DNA of 64,000 bases, taken from contig JAXMAF010000010.1 of NCBI GenBank assembly GCA_046350555.1, forward strand, positions 141,932 to 205,931, read 5' to 3'. The notes under the pieces were generated by a model. The model saw only the letters and a list, made by a program, of their open reading frames with translations, had not been told where the DNA came from and searched no databases. A program made the position numbers and the translations under genes. This document shows positions 60,699 to 64,000 of this stretch, in pieces (position 1 is the stretch's first letter; each line of letters begins with the position of its first letter). This DNA is from JAXMAF01 sp046350555 (GTDB lineage: Bacteria > Planctomycetota > Phycisphaerae > Phycisphaerales > SM1A02).

Positions 60699-62024
60699 TC
60701 ACTTCGAGATCGACGTTGAGGACGGGCTGGTGCGTCGATTGGTCGGCTTCATCCGCTTCATTCGACGCATCCGGGCCGATCGCGCCTCGCGCGACGCCGC
60801 CCACAGCGTGCTGATCGGCGCCGCGAACAACCGGTCTCCGATGGTGAACGACGACGGTCCGGTGTGCAGCACGATTCCGGCGACGAAGCGCTTCCCGAGT
60901 CGATCGCGCAGCCACGCCAGGTGCCTGGCCGCATGGGCGTCCGGCGCGGCGTCGGCCTTCACCTCGAAGGCGATGATCGATCCGGCCCCGAACTCGGCGA
61001 TGATGTCGACTTCCTGCCGCCCCTGCTCGGTCCGAAGGTGATACAGCCGCGGGCGCGTCTCGGAGACGACCGATTCGGCGCGGAGGTGCATCGTCACGAA
61101 GGTCTCGAGCACCCTGCCGAGCAGGTCGCCTTCGCGCATGACCGCCGCCCGATCGACGCCCAGTGCGCCAACGAGCAGGCCCGGGTCCACCAGATGACGC
61201 TTCGGCGACTGCACGAGCCGCTTCAGCCGGTTGGTCGACCATGATGGAAGCGGGTCCACCACGAGCAACTCCTCGAGCAGCCGTTCGTAGGCGACACCCG
61301 TGCGACGGTCGACTCCTGCCGCTTCGAGCAGCGTGCGATCCGTGACCACGCCGGCCGTGTTGAGCGCATACGCCTCGAAGAAGCGGCGCAGGCGCGCGGG
61401 ATCGCGCCCACCCTCGACCGCAACGGCGTCATGCGTGAGGATCTGCTCGACGTAGCTCTCCAGCCACCGGCGGCGCGCGTCGGACGTCGGTGCGGTTGCG
61501 GCGTCGGGAAAGCCGCTCGCCAGCGCGAGATCGAGGTACTGCGGAAGGCTCGGTGCCGGCGTCGCGGGCTCGAGCGGTGCTCCGGCGACGACGCGGTCGA
61601 CGAGCGGGCGAACATCGAGCGTCCTTCGCTCGGCGACCGTCAGCGGACCCATGCGCAGCCGGACGATTCGCCCTGTCGCCGGCCACATCTGCGGTTCGAG
61701 CTCGCTGCGCACCGACCCGGTGACGAGGAAACGCCCCCGCCTTGGCGATCGATCGACGGCCCGCTTGATGGCGCCCATCACCTCGGGAACGACCTGCCAC
61801 TCGTCGATCAGAACGGGTTCGGCGAGCTCTCCCAGCGCCGCATCGGGATCGGCTCGGAAGGCGACCGCTTCGGCGGGCCGATCGAGGTGAACGACCGATG
61901 CGGCGTGACGCATCGCGGTGGTGGTCTTGCCGGAGGCCCGTGGTCCGATGAGCACGATCGCCGGCAACTGAGTCAGGAGCCGCGCGAGCGTTTCGTCGAC
62001 CAGCCGAGGGAGATAGTCGGGCAT
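60699..62024 (-). CDS. AAA ATPase with DUF4143 domain
   Basis: A 441-residue protein of the AAA_14-DUF4143 type. Walker A is LIGPRASGKTTTA, Walker B is EPVLIDEWQVVPEV, and the arginine-rich GRIVRLRMGPLTVAER segment follows. The C-terminal DUF4143 domain has SPKRHLVDPGLLVGALG and the nuclease-like VDIIAEFGAGSIIAFEVKAD. These genes occur widely as mobile, solitary ATPases with unknown function, often in variable regions. The last 40 residues are basic and may have been altered near repeat copy G. Three 23-bp-period repeats lie just upstream of its start. Confidence 0.85.
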   Translation of the reverse strand: MPDYLPRLVDETLARLLTQLPAIVLIGPRASGKTTTAMRHAASVVHLDRPAEAVAFRADPDAALGELAEPVLIDEWQVVPEVMGAIKRAVDRSPRRGRFLVTGSVRSELEPQMWPATGRIVRLRMGPLTVAERRTLDVRPLVDRVVAGAPLEPATPAPSLPQYLDLALASGFPDAATAPTSDARRRWLESYVEQILTHDAVAVEGGRDPARLRRFFEAYALNTAGVVTDRTLLEAAGVDRRTGVAYERLLEELLVVDPLPSWSTNRLKRLVQSPKRHLVDPGLLVGALGVDRAAVMREGDLLGRVLETFVTMHLRAESVVSETRPRLYHLRTEQGRQEVDIIAEFGAGSIIAFEVKADAAPDAHAARHLAWLRDRLGKRFVAGIVLHTGPSSFTIGDRLFAAPISTLWAASREARSARMRRMKRMKPTNRRTSPSSTSISK

Positions 62025-62031
62025 GGTTCGA

Positions 62032-62095
62032 TGATACCGTTTTCACGCACTATCGACTACCGTTTGTACGCATCACTTGATACCGCTTATACGCA
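62032..62095 (-). promoter_or_regulatory. three 18-bp direct repeats with a 23-bp period upstream of the AAA gene
   Basis: On the minus strand the units are TGCGTATAAGCGGTATCA (62095-62078), TGCGTACAAACGGTAGTC (62072-62055) and TGCGTGAAAACGGTATCA (62049-62032). The consensus is TGCGTAnAAaCGGTATCA, spaced by exactly 23 bp (5-bp spacers). They end 8 bp before the AAA gene start. Even spacing of about two helical turns suggests a protein binding in register, such as an autoregulator. Confidence 0.75.
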
Positions 62096-62390
62096 CGTAT
62101 GCATCCCGCTCTCCCTCCCGAGTCGCCGGGAGGCCGGCTCCGCCCCGGATGGCCAAAGCCGCCATCCTCCCACGCGAGCCGCCGCGCCTCCTCCGCCGCC
62201 CGTCGGTCCGCGATGAGCGAGCGATGGCCCCTTCGGCCCGTCTCGCACGGTTCGAGGCGCATGGCCATGATCGTCTTGATCGTCTGGCGATGATGGTCGC
62301 GTCGTCTCCTTCCAGTCCGGCGATGCGCCACCGCTGACCGTGAACGGACCTGTGCGCGCCCGCGGAGCGGCGACCGCGCCGGAGCCGCGC
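62096..62390. other. gap without recognisable gene
   Basis: Upstream of the three direct repeats I find no convincing gene. One minus-strand frame gives AMRLEPCETGRRGHRSLIAD followed by Arg/Ala-rich sequence, without a start or family match. Confidence 0.4.
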
Positions 62391-63572
62391 TCAGCCGGTC
62401 CACGCGGCGAGCAGCACGCCGAGATCGCCGCCATCGACGGCGCCGCTTCCGTCAAGGTCCGCATTCGCGTCGGCGCCGCCCCAGGCCGCGAGCAGCAGGC
62501 CAAGATCGGCACCGTCGACGCGGCCGTCTCCGTCGAGGTCGCCGATCACGATGGGCGTGAGCCGGATGAGCTGGGCGACGAGATCGGGGAACCTCTTGCC
62601 GCCCACCAGCATCTGCCGCGCGTTGTTGATCGTCGAGACGCCCGTGATGATCCACGTCCCCTCGGATGGATCGATCAGGCTCGCGATGTCCGTGTAGCCC
62701 CCGTCGATGAACACGACGCCGAGTCCTCCGTTGTAGACAAACGTCAGCGCATCGCCCTGGTCGTTGAGGGAGACCGCGGACGTGGTGGTCGCGCATCCGC
62801 CGAGGAAGTCCCATCCGGCGCCGGGCAGGTGCATGATCGGGAACGTGCTGCAACCCGAGAATCCCGCGATGTAGCCGCAGAATCCGTCGTTGTTGTTGAG
62901 GTCGCCGGTCTGGACGCCTTGCCAGTTGCCCGGTGGCAGCGGGATCGTCGTCGTGGCCATCGTGTCCAGGTCGATGAGCGTGTTGCTTCGCAGCGCGATC
63001 CGCTGGTTGTTCACGTCGGCGACCAGGCCGAAGCCGGGAAGTTCAATTGGTCCGCCGTTCGGATCGAAGAGCACGCCGCTGGGATAGAGCCCCAGCCCGA
63101 TGCCGCCCGAGCCTCCGACGATGTCGCCGAGGTTGTTGACTCCCGTCGCCGTGCTGTAGTCGTGGCCGGGAAGCGCGCCGAGGAGCACGAACTCGTATCC
63201 CTCCGGTGTCGGGTACCACGCCGCGGCGTGCGATCCGATGCTCGCGATCGTGCCAGAGGCGACCGCGCCCGCGACGACGCCGAGGTCGTTGATGGCGTAA
63301 CCGTCCGAGCTCTGCCAGGGCGCGGGCAGGGGAAGCAGCGCGACATCGCCATCCAACGATGCAACGAACGCACGGCCGACGCTCCCCGCCAGCAGCTTCC
63401 GGCCGGTGACGTCGCCATGCTCGTTCATGCCGAATCCCTGAAGGTCCGGTCCGAGGATGTCGACGCGATAGGTCGGCAGTTGCGCGGAGGCGGAGGCGCC
63501 GAGGGCGGCGATGAAGACAAGCGCGCCGGCGACCGAACGCCGGGCAATGGACGTGCTGCGATGCAACGGCAT
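62391..63572 (-). CDS. secreted HAF-like repeat protein with dockerin-like tail
   Basis: A 393-residue exported protein; the signal peptide ends near ASAQ (about residue 30). The body has HAF-like units (GYAINDLGVVAGAVASG, ATGVNNLGDIVGGSG, AVSLNDQGDALTFVYNGG), with weaker cores than in the paralog at 19995-21323. It closes with GDLDGDGRVDGADLGLLLAAWG and DLDGSGAVDGGDLGVLLAAWTG. Perhaps a beta-propeller surface protein. ATG 63572 begins the basic signal region MPLHRSTSIARR. Confidence 0.7.
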   Translation of the reverse strand: MPLHRSTSIARRSVAGALVFIAALGASASAQLPTYRVDILGPDLQGFGMNEHGDVTGRKLLAGSVGRAFVASLDGDVALLPLPAPWQSSDGYAINDLGVVAGAVASGTIASIGSHAAAWYPTPEGYEFVLLGALPGHDYSTATGVNNLGDIVGGSGGIGLGLYPSGVLFDPNGGPIELPGFGLVADVNNQRIALRSNTLIDLDTMATTTIPLPPGNWQGVQTGDLNNNDGFCGYIAGFSGCSTFPIMHLPGAGWDFLGGCATTTSAVSLNDQGDALTFVYNGGLGVVFIDGGYTDIASLIDPSEGTWIITGVSTINNARQMLVGGKRFPDLVAQLIRLTPIVIGDLDGDGRVDGADLGLLLAAWGGADANADLDGSGAVDGGDLGVLLAAWTG

Positions 63573-63692
63573 GAGAAAGCTCCTGGCTGCGTGGCCGAGG
63601 CGACGGTGGGGGACCTTCGTTTGGAGCGACGACGACGTTGCTCCGAACGAGGAGAGGCGGAGGAGCGACTCGCTGATACGTGGCGGCTCTCT

Positions 63693-63780
63693 TCATGTGT
63701 TCCATGTCCAGAGCAGCGGGTCGAGAGATGCGCCGTCGATCGTTCCGTCGCCGGTGAAGTCGGCGAACGGGCCCGCGCGT
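63693..63780 (-). pseudogene. orphan dockerin-like tail (gene relic)
   Basis: On the minus strand this reads PFADFTGDGTIDGASLDPLLWTWNT and a stop, the end of a dockerin-tailed protein with no gene body upstream. It lies in the 327-bp gap between the HAF-like gene and the gene at the right edge, which otherwise holds the heptamer array at 63784-63804. Confidence 0.6.
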
Positions 63781-63783
63781 ACC

Positions 63784-63804
63784 CAGTCCCCAGTCCCCAG
63801 TCGC
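63784..63804 (+). repeat. period-7 tandem repeat (CAGTCCC)
   Basis: About three heptamers, CAGTCCC, CAGTCCC, CAGTCGC. In the phase CCCCAGT this matches the STRR1 heptamer class of filamentous cyanobacteria. It directly follows the orphan dockerin tail. Confidence 0.75.
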
Positions 63805-63899
63805 ACAAGTCGGGCTCTCCGGCCCGACAACGCACACTTCTCGACAGCCTCTTGCCGCCCACCGGTTGTCGCCCCGAATGTGGGACAATAGTTGCGCCA

Positions 63900-64000
63900 A
63901 TGAACGCCATGAACTCCGCCGCGCTTCCAACAACCACCACGCCCGATCTCGCATCGCGGCTTGCCCTGCTGGGCGATCCGCGCGACTCGTGGCTCTGGCA
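63900..64000 (+). CDS. start of a gene running out of the window
   Basis: ATG 63900 opens a frame that continues to the end of the window, with 33 complete codons: MNAMNSAALPTTTTPDLASR, then LALLGDPRDSWLW. A GACAATA stretch 15-20 bases upstream could be a -10 box. Too short to identify; a second ATG (63909) is also possible. Confidence 0.45.
   Translation, partial: MNAMNSAALPTTTTPDLASRLALLGDPRDSWLW

Noticed and set aside
62032..62095. Three evenly spaced repeats considered as a CRISPR array
   Set aside because: Units are 18 bp with 5-bp spacers, too short for CRISPR, and no cas genes are present. The position at a start codon fits a regulatory site better.
62050..62403. Small minus-strand gene upstream of the AAA ATPase
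   Set aside because: Arg/Ala/Gly-rich composition, no family match, and it runs through the direct repeats.
19561..63780. A cellulosome, from the dockerin-like tails
   Set aside because: No cohesin, cellulase catalytic domain or scaffoldin was found; the loops are only dockerin-like.

Overview
The window comes from a GC-rich, Gram-negative bacterium that is most likely a planctomycete of the Phycisphaerae type. The signs are nine or more secreted proteins carrying the dockerin-like motif GDxDGDGxVDGADLGxLLxxWG, zinc-ribbon membrane proteins of the CPxCxYxLxGL...CPECG type, an ECF sigma factor directly upstream of a Ser/Thr kinase-TPR gene, and an unusually long signal peptidase I. No rRNA, tRNA or CRISPR array was seen. 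The assignment rests on protein features, not on a marker gene.

Layout. 1-17.8 kb is mostly ordinary chromosome. A minus-strand operon holds a Tes/MJ0619-like radical SAM enzyme, an Lgt paralog, a zinc-ribbon membrane protein and a family-5 uracil-DNA glycosylase. It diverges from ricT and lepB. Then come a BatA-like VWA protein, an outer-membrane barrel, pqiA/pqiB-like genes, a small kinase, an amidase-fold protein, two lipoproteins and a Gfo/Idh/MocA oxidoreductase. 17.8-30.6 kb is an accessory region: a DUF4258/DUF2283 pair, DinB, six secreted dockerin-tailed genes or remnants, truncated genes, a duplicated 400-bp segment, and copies of a ~104-bp imperfectly palindromic dispersed repeat. 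30.7-38.4 kb is a four-gene efflux operon (outer-membrane factor, membrane-fusion protein, RND pump, SpoIIE-type phosphatase). 38.6-42.0 kb is a sigma factor plus kinase-TPR pair. 42.3-54.4 kb is a long plus-strand run: GT4 glycosyltransferase, DUF2934, GH13, alpha-glucan phosphorylase, acetate kinase, AspT-like transporter, patatin lipase, PPK2 and SulP transporter. Most of these genes overlap or nearly touch, and together they suggest storage-glucan turnover linked to ATP and polyphosphate. 55-64 kb is again accessory: a VCBS-protein pseudogene, a kinase gene that has lost its catalytic domain, transposase and gene relics, a C-type lectin/dockerin protein, an AAA/DUF4143 ATPase behind three 23-bp-period repeats, and a HAF-like secreted protein.

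The least explained signal is the repeat landscape. There are seven full and one shortened copies of the 104-bp element with terminal inverted repeats. Most sit next to gene scars, and one can be compared with a related unoccupied sequence elsewhere in the window. Three loci carry period-7 tandem repeats. The strongest biochemical leads are the radical SAM/Lgt-paralog operon and the glucan-acetate-polyphosphate operon.
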